This document shows, piece after piece, positions 1 through 5,337 of a stretch of DNA of 8,142 bases; position 1 is the stretch's first letter; every line of letters begins with the position of its first letter. The notes beneath the pieces were generated by a model. It saw only the letters and a program-made list of their open reading frames with translations. It was not told the origin of the DNA and did not search any database. A program made the translations under genes and the position numbers. Source of the stretch: an uncultured Dialister sp. (GTDB lineage Bacteria > Bacillota > Negativicutes > Veillonellales > Dialisteraceae); assembly GCF_900765565.1 (NCBI RefSeq), contig NZ_CAAFRZ010000286.1, positions 1 through 8,142 of the forward strand, in the 5' to 3' direction.

Positions 1-23
1 AACATACTAGCCTAACCACTCAA

Positions 24-49
24 AATAGCCCCACTATTGCGGGGCTATT
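24..49. terminator. Palindrome, possible terminator of a gene left of the window
   Basis: A 9-bp perfect stem (AATAGCCCC paired with GGGGCTATT) encloses an 8-nt loop. On the plus strand it is followed by an A-rich stretch, on the minus strand by only a short T run. It could end transcripts from either side, but the weak T tract leaves this uncertain. Confidence 0.4.
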
Positions 50-82
50 AAATGACAATTCTCGGGACATTTTCAAAAATGC

Positions 83-110
83 TTGACAGGATAATTCATT
101 TTTCTACAAA
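83..110 (+). promoter_or_regulatory. Sigma-A-like promoter with no obvious gene behind it
   Basis: A consensus -35 box TTGACA (83-88) is followed after 16 nt by TACAAA (105-110). No open reading frame with a ribosome binding site starts between here and the tRNA gene. The transcript could be a small RNA, an alternative long leader of the tRNA, or nothing at all. Confidence 0.35.
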
Positions 111-193
111 AGTTTTCTATCTGGGGAATCCGGCCTGCCATTACTGCAGCTCCGATTCGGAAAGACATGAAGCATGCATTGTAAGTTCCTCTA

Positions 194-236
194 TTTTTAT
201 TGTGAAAAGAAAATACTAACAGTATAACAATAAAAA
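194..236. repeat. AT-rich nested inverted repeat upstream of the tRNA promoter
   Basis: TTTTTATTGT (194-203) is perfectly complementary to ACAATAAAAA (227-236). Inside lies a second small hairpin, ATACT-AAC-AGTAT (213-225). The repeat ends 4 nt before the -35 box of the tRNA promoter. It could be an operator-like site, a cruciform, or the 3' end of a transcript from the promoter near 83-110. Confidence 0.6.
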
Positions 237-240
237 GTCC

Positions 241-269
241 TTGCAAAATTTTTTCATATAAGGCATAAT
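241..269 (+). promoter_or_regulatory. Promoter of the tRNA-Val gene
   Basis: TTGCAA (241-246), a 17-nt spacer and CATAAT (264-269) make a good sigma-A-type promoter. Transcription would start near 276, about 14 nt before the mature tRNA 5' end at 290. Confidence 0.7.
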
Positions 270-289
270 AGACTACGTCAACCGAATAT

Positions 290-365
290 GGGCGATTAGC
301 TCAGCTGGGAGAGCGTCTGCCTTACAAGCAGAATGTCAGCAGTTCGATCCTGTTATCGCCCACCA
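290..365 (+). tRNA. tRNA-Val, anticodon TAC
   Basis: The full cloverleaf is visible. The acceptor arms are GGGCGAT (290-296) and ATCGCCC (355-361). The D stem is GCTC/GAGC, and the anticodon stem TCTGC/GCAGA holds loop CTTACAA, so the anticodon at 323-325 is TAC, which reads valine codons GTA and, with modification, other GTN codons. The T arm is AGCAG/CTGTT with loop TTCGATC and one G-T pair. Discriminator A362 is followed by a genome-encoded CCA (363-365). The gene is 76 nt, with its own promoter upstream and a terminator directly after it. Confidence 0.97.
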
Positions 366-366
366 C

Positions 367-407
367 AAAAGAGATGCCATGTGACTTGCTCCATGACATC
401 TTTTTTT
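367..407 (+). terminator. Intrinsic terminator after tRNA-Val
   Basis: GATG-c-CATG (373-381) pairs with CATG-a-CATC (392-400), with one internal mismatch, followed by seven T (401-407). The A run at 367-370 can extend the stem into the T tract. It begins two nt after the tRNA CCA, as expected for a single-gene tRNA transcript. Confidence 0.75.
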
Positions 408-452
408 GTGCGCTTTCCGTGATCGTCATTTTACATTTAACCTCCTGCATCC

Positions 453-503
453 GCGACTCACGACAATTTGTGCGTCGCTTCGCTCCCCCAAATTGTGTTC
501 GCT
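453..503 (+). repeat. Dispersed repeat, right-half copy (copy X)
   Basis: This 51-bp stretch aligns with 5597-5647 with only scattered differences. Both contain the imperfect hairpin GCGACTCAC ... GTGCGTCGC and the tail GTTCGCT. It fills the space between the intact tRNA and its partial copy. The fuller version of the repeat is at 5535-5689. Confidence 0.65.
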
Positions 504-510
504 GCGGAAC

Positions 511-536
511 CAGTTCGATTCTGTTATCGCCCACCA
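511..536 (+). pseudogene. Partial second copy of the tRNA-Val 3' end
   Basis: These 26 bases match tRNA-Val positions 340-365 with a single C-to-T difference at 520. They cover the T arm, acceptor 3' strand, discriminator and CCA. No D arm, anticodon arm or acceptor 5' strand precedes them, so this cannot be a working tRNA. A strong terminator follows directly, as for the intact gene. It is either the 3' remnant of a tandem tRNA copy or a half att site left by an integrated element. Confidence 0.75.
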
Positions 537-542
537 AAAGAA

Positions 543-573
543 AACGTCATGAGTGTATTCTCATGACGTTTTT
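543..573 (+). terminator. Strong intrinsic terminator after the tRNA remnant
   Basis: AACGTCATGAG (543-553) pairs perfectly with CTCATGACGTT (560-570) around a 6-nt loop, followed by a T-rich tail. It sits 6 nt after the remnant's CCA. This mirrors the arrangement behind the intact tRNA and may be the original terminator of the locus. Confidence 0.8.
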
Positions 574-610
574 ATTTCTTATGCACCTATAGGGCTATGG
601 GCTCCAATCA

Positions 611-631
611 GGGCGGTGACTGCGTCAAGGC
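611..631 (+). repeat. Short dispersed repeat, core TGACTGCGTCAAGGC
   Basis: The core occurs again at 3442-3462 and, with one change, at 3516-3536. All three lie in spacers and are preceded by GGGC. The 345-bp spacer from 574 to 918 holds this repeat, a left-half repeat copy at 741-800 and a palindrome at 822-843, and no credible gene. Confidence 0.55.
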
Positions 632-740
632 TCTGTCCTGCGAACAAGGCTATAGCTTCGCCAGAACTCAAGAAAAGATATTGATTAATTGAGATTTGAG
701 TGAAGGATTGAGGTCTTGCCACTTCGTGGCTACCCCTCCA

Positions 741-800
741 CCCAAGGGGAAAGTGACTCACTGGATGCTCAGTCGCTTTCGTTCCTTGCGATCCAGTTCG
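741..800 (+). repeat. Dispersed repeat, left-half copy (copy Z)
   Basis: GGGGAAAG at 746, then CACTGGAT and AGTCGC, follow the same order and spacing as the left end of the repeat at 5541-5575. Similarity fades after about position 790. Together with 453-503 and 5535-5689 it defines one repeat family, of which only the last copy looks full length. Confidence 0.55.
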
Positions 801-821
801 CTGCGCACCGCAAGCGGTCCC

Positions 822-843
822 CCTCCCCTCTAAAGAGGGGAGG
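822..843. repeat. Palindromic repeat CCTCCCCTC-TAAA-GAGGGGAGG
   Basis: A perfect 9-bp stem with a TAAA loop. A near copy (20 of 22 bases) is at 7735-7756. It lies downstream of the DAHP synthase gene on the minus strand, but no T run follows on either strand, so a terminator role is unproven. It more likely belongs to a dispersed palindromic repeat. Confidence 0.6.
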
Positions 844-918
844 TAAAATCAATTATTTCCCTCTCAGCCACATTAGCACCGTCAAAGACACTGCTTGGGT
901 CTGCCACCGCAGGTTCTG

Positions 919-1950
919 TTACACCAGATCTGCCAGTTCAAGAATCAGGTTCCGGCTCTTTTCCCATCCCAGGCAGGGATCCGTAATAGATTTACCATAA
1001 ACACCGTCTCCGATTTTCTGGTTTCCATCTTCGATATAGCTTTCAATCATGAGGCCCTTCACCATGTGACGGATATCTTCGGAATATCGGCGGCTAGCCA
1101 TGACGTCCTTGGCAATACGAATCTGCTCTATATATTTTTTACCGGAATTATTGTGGTTGCAGTCCACTACAATGGCCGGATTCTTCAGGTTTCTTTCGCC
1201 ATACATATCCGCCACTTTCCGAATATTTTCATAATGGTAATTCGGCATGCTGGTACCGAAGTGGTTCACGTAGCCCCGAAGGATGGCGTGGGCTAGAGGA
1301 TTTCCTGTGGTATGGACTTCCCATCCATGGAAGAGGAAGTCCTGCTCGCTCTGGGCGGCTTCGATGGAATTCATCATGACAGACAGGTCACCGGATGTGG
1401 GGTTTTTCATCCCTACCGGGATGCCGGCGCCGCTGGCAATCATACGATGCAGCTGGTCTTCCACGGAACGGGCACCAATGGCACCATAGGAAAGAAGATC
1501 AGAAAGATATCTGTGATTTTCCGGATATAGGATCTCTTCGGCACAGGTAAAGCCGGTCTGCTCAATGACATGGACATGCATGCGGCGGATAGCCTTGATT
1601 CCTTCCATCATATTTTCCTTACCCTCCGGGTCCGGCTGATGGAGCATTCCTTTGTACCCTTTACCGATGGTACGAGGCTTATTCGTGTATACCCGGGGAA
1701 TAATGAAAATCCGGTCTTTTACTTCATCTGCCACTTTAGCCAGACGGGTACAGTAATCAACCACTGCAGGTTCATTATCTGCTGAGCAGGGACCGATAAT
1801 CAGGAGAAACCTGTCATCTTTACCGGTCATAATATTTTCAATTTCCCGGTCCCGTTCTGCTTTCAATTTCTGAAATTCCGGTTTCAGCGGAATTTCCTGC
1901 TTAATTTCCATCGGTTCCGGAAGTTTCCGGATAAACTGCATCTGTTCCAT
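919..1950 (-). CDS. aroF: 3-deoxy-7-phosphoheptulonate (DAHP) synthase, class I
   Basis: This cytosolic enzyme condenses phosphoenolpyruvate and erythrose 4-phosphate to DAHP, the first step of the shikimate pathway to aromatic amino acids. The 343-aa product is close to the roughly 350 aa of E. coli AroF/AroG/AroH and is collinear with them. Visible motifs: GPCS (metal-ligand Cys55), KPRT (91-94, PEP site), GARSVEDQ (159-166), KNPTSGD (182-188), DCNH (metal His266), MIESYIEDGNQ (Glu303) and GKSITDPCLGWE (Asp324). All four expected metal ligands and the active-site motifs are present, so it should be active. The start is supported by AAGGTGAT a few bases upstream. Which aromatic amino acid inhibits it cannot be read by eye; the symbol is generic for the family. 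It is separated by repeats from the upstream pair on the same strand, and no clear terminator follows. Confidence 0.96.
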   Translation of the reverse strand: MEQMQFIRKLPEPMEIKQEIPLKPEFQKLKAERDREIENIMTGKDDRFLLIIGPCSADNEPAVVDYCTRLAKVADEVKDRIFIIPRVYTNKPRTIGKGYKGMLHQPDPEGKENMMEGIKAIRRMHVHVIEQTGFTCAEEILYPENHRYLSDLLSYGAIGARSVEDQLHRMIASGAGIPVGMKNPTSGDLSVMMNSIEAAQSEQDFLFHGWEVHTTGNPLAHAILRGYVNHFGTSMPNYHYENIRKVADMYGERNLKNPAIVVDCNHNNSGKKYIEQIRIAKDVMASRRYSEDIRHMVKGLMIESYIEDGNQKIGDGVYGKSITDPCLGWEKSRNLILELADLV

Positions 1951-1998
1951 AATATCACCTTATATTAGTTGAAATTGAATAAATCACAATTGGTATGA

Positions 1999-2199
1999 AT
2001 GGGGCGTAAGGGTTGTGGGTGAACAGCGCTGCGCTCGTTCACCAGGTAATGAGCGCAGCGCGCAGGGGCCGTTGGTGGATTTGCCGCCATAGGGGGTTAT
2101 TGTACCTTATGCCCCCGCCTTGGTGAGGCGCAAGCCTCACCAAGGCCACAACCCGGTTGGCAAGCGCAGCGGTGCCAACCTCCTCCCCTTATGCCCCAT
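1999..2199. repeat. Cluster of palindromic repeats between two minus-strand genes
   Basis: The outer arms 1999-2011 and 2187-2199 are inverted copies with one G-T pair. Inside are several hairpins: GGTGAAC/GTTCACC (2018-2043), an alternative 11-bp pairing of 2026-2036 with 2051-2061, a perfect 13-bp stem with GCAA loop (2117-2146), and GGTTGGCA/TGCCAACC (2155-2180). The phrase CCTTATGCCCC occurs at 2105-2115 and 2187-2197 and inverted at 2001-2011. A related unit lies at 7576-7700. It may act as a BIME-like transcript end or stabiliser for the TIGR04076 transcript. Confidence 0.8.
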
Positions 2200-2239
2200 C
2201 TACCCAATTTGAACTGTTCCTGCTTTCCGGCACAAAACT

Positions 2240-2524
2240 CTAGTCTTTATCCTTACTATCCACCCGCTCGATCTTGAAGACGTTTATCGTTTCCACATCG
2301 GGACAACAGAAGATGACCGTTCCCTTTTCCTGGCCCGGCTGGGGAATTTCCCCACCGTAGCGGAGAATATCAATATAAGGGAATGCCACATGCATCACCA
2401 TGGGGCAAATCTGACCCCGGTCTTTGTCAAAATCCCAGGAATCTCCCGGCCTGTGTCCCCGATGGCAGGGGCAAGGTCCTTTCCTCTCAATACAGGTAAT
2501 TCTTATTTTGGGTCTTCTTGGCAT
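2240..2524 (-). CDS. TIGR04076 family protein, function unknown
   Basis: A 94-aa, Cys-rich small protein that I assign to the uncharacterised TIGR04076 family from its pattern: CPCHRGHRPGD (residues 18-28), a Cys-Pro at 40-41, the LRYGGEIP segment (54-61) and CCPD (73-76), ending in a basic then acidic tail. Cys11, Cys18, Cys20, His21, His24, Cys40, Cys73 and Cys74 could bind a metal, but that is inference. No signal peptide or membrane segment is visible. Its ATG overlaps the kinase stop codon by one base (TGATG), and GGAGGT lies 9 nt upstream inside the kinase gene. The two are therefore almost certainly co-transcribed and translationally coupled. No clear intrinsic terminator follows; the palindromic repeats at 1999-2199 come next. 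Confidence 0.85.
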   Translation of the reverse strand: MPRRPKIRITCIERKGPCPCHRGHRPGDSWDFDKDRGQICPMVMHVAFPYIDILRYGGEIPQPGQEKGTVIFCCPDVETINVFKIERVDSKDKD

Positions 2525-3342
2525 CAGTCAAGCACCTCCAGACATGCTTCTACGGGAATTCCCCGGAATGCATCCTGGGAATCCTCGCTCATAACAATCA
2601 TTTTTCTGACAGCAATCATGGCTTTATCCACTGCATCCATCATGGTCATACCATTCATGACGGCGCCCATGAAAATAGCGGAAAAAATATCACCGGTTCC
2701 CGGGAATCGGACAGGTATCATGTCAAAGGTGCGAAGGAAAAATTCCTCTCGGTCCCTGTCAAATCCGGCCACCGCGTCTTTACCATCTACCCGGGCACTG
2801 GTAATGGCTACGGAGCCCCCACTCATGCGATGAAGTTTCCCCAGAAGGTTCTTCATAGCCACCCAGGAGAGGCCCTCTGTCACATAGTTTTCACCGGTTA
2901 AAAGGACAGCTTCCGTATAGTTAGGCACCATGTAGTCCGCCTGGGCAATGAGCTTTCTCATGCCCTCCACGGTCCGCTCGGTCAATCCGTTATAGAGATG
3001 CCCCTCATCGCCCATAATGGGGTCCACGAAAATCTTCGTTCCCTTTCCCCTTTCCCGACTGCAGTAATTGGCAATCATGGATGCCTGTGTCGGCGAGACG
3101 ATAAATCCTGTCGAAATGGCATCAAAGGAAAATCCCAGGGACCTCCATACACCGATGGTATTTCTCATATATTCCGTGGTATCAAGGATTTCAAACCGCC
3201 CATAGTCCAGTGTATTCGATACCAAGGCCGTAGGAAGATTGTAAATATGATGGCCCATGTGAGTCAGGACCGGCATCATTGCTGCCAGTGCCACCTTACC
3301 ATAACCGGGAAGATCATTGATCAGCAGTAACTCTTTCCCCAT
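2524..3342 (-). CDS. pdxK: Pyridoxamine/pyridoxal kinase (PdxK/PdxY type)
   Basis: A 272-aa ribokinase-fold enzyme that phosphorylates pyridoxal, pyridoxamine or pyridoxine with ATP, salvaging vitamin B6 into pyridoxal phosphate. The N-terminus (residues 5-30) has the family's IND-LPGYGKVALAAMMPVL substrate-side strand. DPIMGDEG (107-114) and PNYTEA (140-145) are typical of COG2240. PGTGD (214-218) is the anion hole with the presumed catalytic Asp218. Length fits the family (about 270-290 aa). The related hydroxymethylpyrimidine kinase ThiD is less likely because of the DPIMGDEG and PNYTEA pattern, but exact substrate preference cannot be read by eye. GGGGGAG lies just upstream of the ATG, and a candidate promoter is at 3377-3408. 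It is the first gene of a two-gene unit with the overlapping TIGR04076 gene. Confidence 0.93.
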   Translation of the reverse strand: MGKELLLINDLPGYGKVALAAMMPVLTHMGHHIYNLPTALVSNTLDYGRFEILDTTEYMRNTIGVWRSLGFSFDAISTGFIVSPTQASMIANYCSRERGKGTKIFVDPIMGDEGHLYNGLTERTVEGMRKLIAQADYMVPNYTEAVLLTGENYVTEGLSWVAMKNLLGKLHRMSGGSVAITSARVDGKDAVAGFDRDREEFFLRTFDMIPVRFPGTGDIFSAIFMGAVMNGMTMMDAVDKAMIAVRKMIVMSEDSQDAFRGIPVEACLEVLD

Positions 3343-3376
3343 AGTTCTCCCCCTCTCTCCGAAATTTGGTGTTTCT

Positions 3377-3408
3377 ATTTTAACATATCTTTGAAAGGAA
3401 AATGTAAA
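3377..3408 (-). promoter_or_regulatory. Candidate extended -10 promoter of the kinase operon
   Basis: On the minus strand TGTTAAAAT (3385-3377) fits an extended -10 element. A TTTACA (3408-3403) lies 20 nt further up, too far for an ideal -35 box but tolerable with an extended -10. The distance to the kinase ATG is about 35 nt. Confidence 0.4.
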
Positions 3409-3441
3409 AGAATATAATGGAAGGAATGGTTGGGCTGCGCC

Positions 3442-3536
3442 GGGCTATGACTGCGTCAAGGCGCCGCCTGCGGCACGGCTGTGGCCTGCAGGCCCGGGGC
3501 TATGACCTCAGGTCAGGGCTATGACTGCGTCAGGGC
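3442..3536 (+). repeat. Paired dispersed repeat with palindromic core
   Basis: The phrase GGGCTATGACTGCGTCA occurs at 3442-3458 and 3516-3532, 74 bp apart, with a shorter version, GGGCTATGACC, at 3497. Between them are self-complementary stretches such as GGCCTGCAGGCC (3483-3494). A further copy is at 611-631. The 381-bp spacer from 3343 to 3723 holds the kinase promoter region, this repeat and the repeat at 3594-3675. Confidence 0.6.
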
Positions 3537-3593
3537 ACTGACTACGGAACGACTAAGTCTTCCGCCTAAGCTCAAGGAAGAATTATATATTTC

Positions 3594-3675
3594 GCGGCGC
3601 TGCATAATTTGATGCGCCGCACCTTCCCCTCAGTCACCTGGCCACCTTGTCGAAGGCATTACCTCTCAGCCACTT
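3594..3675 (+). repeat. Dispersed repeat with CTCAGCCAC phrases, copy B1
   Basis: A hairpin GCGGCGC/GCGCCGC (3594-3620) leads into GCGCCGCACCTT, then CTCAGTCAC and GGCATTACCTCTCAGCCAC. The same order of phrases occurs at 7780-7834 (plus) and 5089-5164 (minus). It ends about 50 bp before the glycosylase start and so occupies its upstream region. Confidence 0.6.
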
Positions 3676-3723
3676 TCCGCAATCAGCGAACCACATAGTT
3701 CCATACCAAAAGGAAGTATATCT

Positions 3724-4548
3724 ATGCATATCTTCATTAAAGATAATATTGACCTCTACAAAATCATACACAGCGGCCAATGCTTTCGGGCTGTAGAAAT
3801 AGAGAAAAACCTCTACCGATTTATCACCGATTCCCATGTACTATATATATCCCCCATACATGGCATAAAATATGATATTTCCTGCAGCCGATACCAGTGG
3901 AATCATGTATGGAAGGCCTACTTTGATCTGTCCTTTAACTACAGCCAATTGGAAGAATCCCTGCAGGCAGATAACTCCTATCTTTCCAAAGCTGCAGAGT
4001 ACAGCAGAGGCATTCGCATACTAAGGCAGGATCCTTGGGAAACGCTTGTTACTTTCATTATTTCCCAGAGAAAATCAATTCCCGCCATCCAAAGCTCCGT
4101 TGAAAAACTTTGCCGCCGCTGCGGTAAGAAAATTGAAACCGGCAGAGAAACTCTTTTTACATTTCCATCCCCCAAGGCCCTGTCCCGCCTGTCTCCAGAA
4201 GACCTCAAAGTCTGTTCCCTGGGGTACCGGGCCCCCTATATCCATGAAACGGCAGTGATCATACAAAAAAGGCCACATCTATTAAAAGACATGGCCTCCA
4301 TGGACGACAACACACTTCTTGCAAATCTCATGGAACTTCCAGGGGTAGGCATAAAAGTAGCCAGCTGCACAGCCCTCTTCGGCTTCCACCGGACAGCTCT
4401 GGCACCGGTAGATGTCTGGATCCAACGGGTTATCGACCGCTGCTATGGCGGCACAAACCCTTTCCCCGGATACGGGAAAACCGCAGGCATTCTCCAGCAA
4501 TACCTCTTTTACTACGCCCAAAGCACAAAAATGAAGGATACTCAATGA
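3724..4548 (+). CDS. OGG-type 8-oxoguanine DNA glycosylase / AP lyase
   Basis: A 274-aa base-excision repair enzyme of the HhH-GPD superfamily, expected to remove 8-oxoguanine opposite C and then nick the strand. The N-terminal OGG_N-like domain carries SGQCFRA (17-23). QDPWETLVTFIISQ (102-115) starts the helical domain, and LGYRAPYI (166-173) follows. The helix-hairpin-helix LMELPGVGIKVASC (202-215) contains the presumed Schiff-base Lys211, and APVDVW (227-232) the catalytic Asp230, 19 residues later as in human OGG1 (Lys249/Asp268). Lys at the nucleophile position argues for a bifunctional OGG over a monofunctional AlkA. The NNN turn of human OGG1 is replaced by QRK. AGGAAG lies 7 nt before the ATG. 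It stands alone on the plus strand, convergent with the coiled-coil gene. Confidence 0.9.
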   Translation: MHIFIKDNIDLYKIIHSGQCFRAVEIEKNLYRFITDSHVLYISPIHGIKYDISCSRYQWNHVWKAYFDLSFNYSQLEESLQADNSYLSKAAEYSRGIRILRQDPWETLVTFIISQRKSIPAIQSSVEKLCRRCGKKIETGRETLFTFPSPKALSRLSPEDLKVCSLGYRAPYIHETAVIIQKRPHLLKDMASMDDNTLLANLMELPGVGIKVASCTALFGFHRTALAPVDVWIQRVIDRCYGGTNPFPGYGKTAGILQQYLFYYAQSTKMKDTQ

Positions 4549-4588
4549 AGCGGTACCCTCTTTGTTATAATTTTAATCCCGCTTTTTT
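4547..4588 (+). terminator. Weak candidate terminator of the glycosylase gene
   Basis: AAGCGG (4548-4553) can pair with CCGCTT (4579-4584), leading into a run of T, but the loop is about 25 nt, so the hairpin is marginal. It overlaps the 3' end of the convergent gene. No better terminator is visible. Confidence 0.3.
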
Positions 4589-4981
4589 CAACGCTTTAAA
4601 GGTATAATCCAAAATATTGTACAGAGTCTCGCTGTCTTCAGCGGTGAGATTTTTAGCGTCCACCTTCTTCATATCCTGGTAATAGAAACGAAGTTTCTCC
4701 GCCAGTTCACCGGAAGAAAGAAACGGTTTACCGGATTCTTCGTTGGAAGACTGTTTCTTCTCTTTCTCTTTCAGCGATTCCAATTCCGACTGAAGCTGAA
4801 AATTTTCTTCCTGGAGCCGTTCATTATCTTCCTTCAGTGATTCCAGCGTCAGTTGGAGCCCATCATTGGTATCCCTTTCCTGGGACAGGTTCAGCTGCAG
4901 ACTTTCTACAGTCCCCTTCAAAACCTGGATCATATCTTTCGCTGCTCTAAAACCCTCTTTATCCAATTCATTTCCGCTCAT
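4565..4981 (-). CDS. Coiled-coil protein of unknown function
   Basis: I do not recognise the family of this 138-aa acidic, soluble protein. Residues about 15-75 form a long coiled coil: leucines at 42, 49, 56, 63 and 70 are spaced exactly seven apart, with Leu21 and Leu28 in the same register. A Lys/Ser/Glu-rich linker (71-90) leads to a C-terminal helical region (91-138) ending in LKKAGLKL. There is no signal peptide or membrane helix. It probably dimerises or oligomerises through the coiled coil; ZapA-like or DivIVA-like scaffolds share this look, but no specific resemblance supports either. A perfect AGGAGG lies 7 nt before the ATG, and a candidate extended -10 promoter is at 5026-5034, so this looks like a genuine single-gene transcript. 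Real-gene confidence is high; function is unknown. Confidence 0.85.
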   Translation of the reverse strand: MSGNELDKEGFRAAKDMIQVLKGTVESLQLNLSQERDTNDGLQLTLESLKEDNERLQEENFQLQSELESLKEKEKKQSSNEESGKPFLSSGELAEKLRFYYQDMKKVDAKNLTAEDSETLYNILDYTFKALKKAGLKL

Positions 4982-5025
4982 CCTGATTCCTCCTATTCTG
5001 AAAAACGAAGGACCTGTTTTTCTTT

Positions 5026-5034
5026 ATTGTAACA
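5026..5034 (-). promoter_or_regulatory. Extended -10 element of the coiled-coil gene
   Basis: The minus strand reads TGTTACAAT (5034-5026), an extended -10 element about 45 nt before the ATG. The region 17-18 nt upstream has no convincing -35 box. The kinase promoter candidate has the closely similar TGTTAAAAT, which supports both. Confidence 0.45.
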
Positions 5035-5088
5035 CAGAAGGGAACCAGCAGTATCAGAAATTCTGCTTATTATCACAATCTGGTGCAA

Positions 5089-5164
5089 GGTTGCTGAGTG
5101 GTAATGTCCGTTGGGCAAAGTGGCTGAAGGGGGACGGGCTTCGCCCGGGAAAAAGGTGCGGCGC
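5089..5164 (-). repeat. Dispersed repeat with CTCAGCCAC phrases, copy B3
   Basis: On the minus strand this reads GCGCCGCACCTT, a small CGGGC-GAA-GCCCG hairpin, TTCAGCCAC, then GGACATTACCACTCAGCAAC. It matches the phrase order at 3614-3675 and 7780-7834. Its left end on that strand abuts a coding-like stretch (5166-5333). Confidence 0.55.
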
Positions 5165-5165
5165 A

Positions 5166-5333
5166 AGAAATCCGGAAGCGCCTCAAATACATACCCGGCC
5201 CAGGGCAATCCCATCAGCTGCTCTCCGTCTGATTTGAAACCACTGATGGTCAGCCTCTCACTTACCCGAGAAAGGGCACGGACCTGCTGCAGTCTTACCA
5301 CATTTTTGAACTCTTCCCCCCCATTCATCATCT
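5166..5333 (-). pseudogene. Coding-like relic between two repeats
   Basis: The minus strand reads open with a protein-like composition, including GGEEFKNVVRLQQVRALSRV, then SGFKSDGEQLMGLPWAGYVF and EALPDFLRR. I do not recognise the family. The stretch starts exactly where the 300-bp repeat at 5338 ends and stops where the repeat at 5089-5164 begins. No start codon with a ribosome binding site and no natural C-terminus belong to it; the open frame simply runs on into both repeats. It may be the surviving middle of a destroyed gene, or part of a larger mobile repeat. The opposite strand is also open here, which weakens the case. Confidence 0.3.
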
Positions 5334-5337
5334 CGAG

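Noticed and set aside
1965..1992. Short inverted repeat AATTG/CAATT upstream of the DAHP synthase as an operator
   Set aside because: Arms of five bases in an AT-rich stretch are expected by chance, and no regulator gene is near.
2390..2833. Plus-strand open frames opposite the kinase and TIGR04076 genes
   Set aside because: They are antisense shadows of two genes with clear family motifs and have no ribosome sites.
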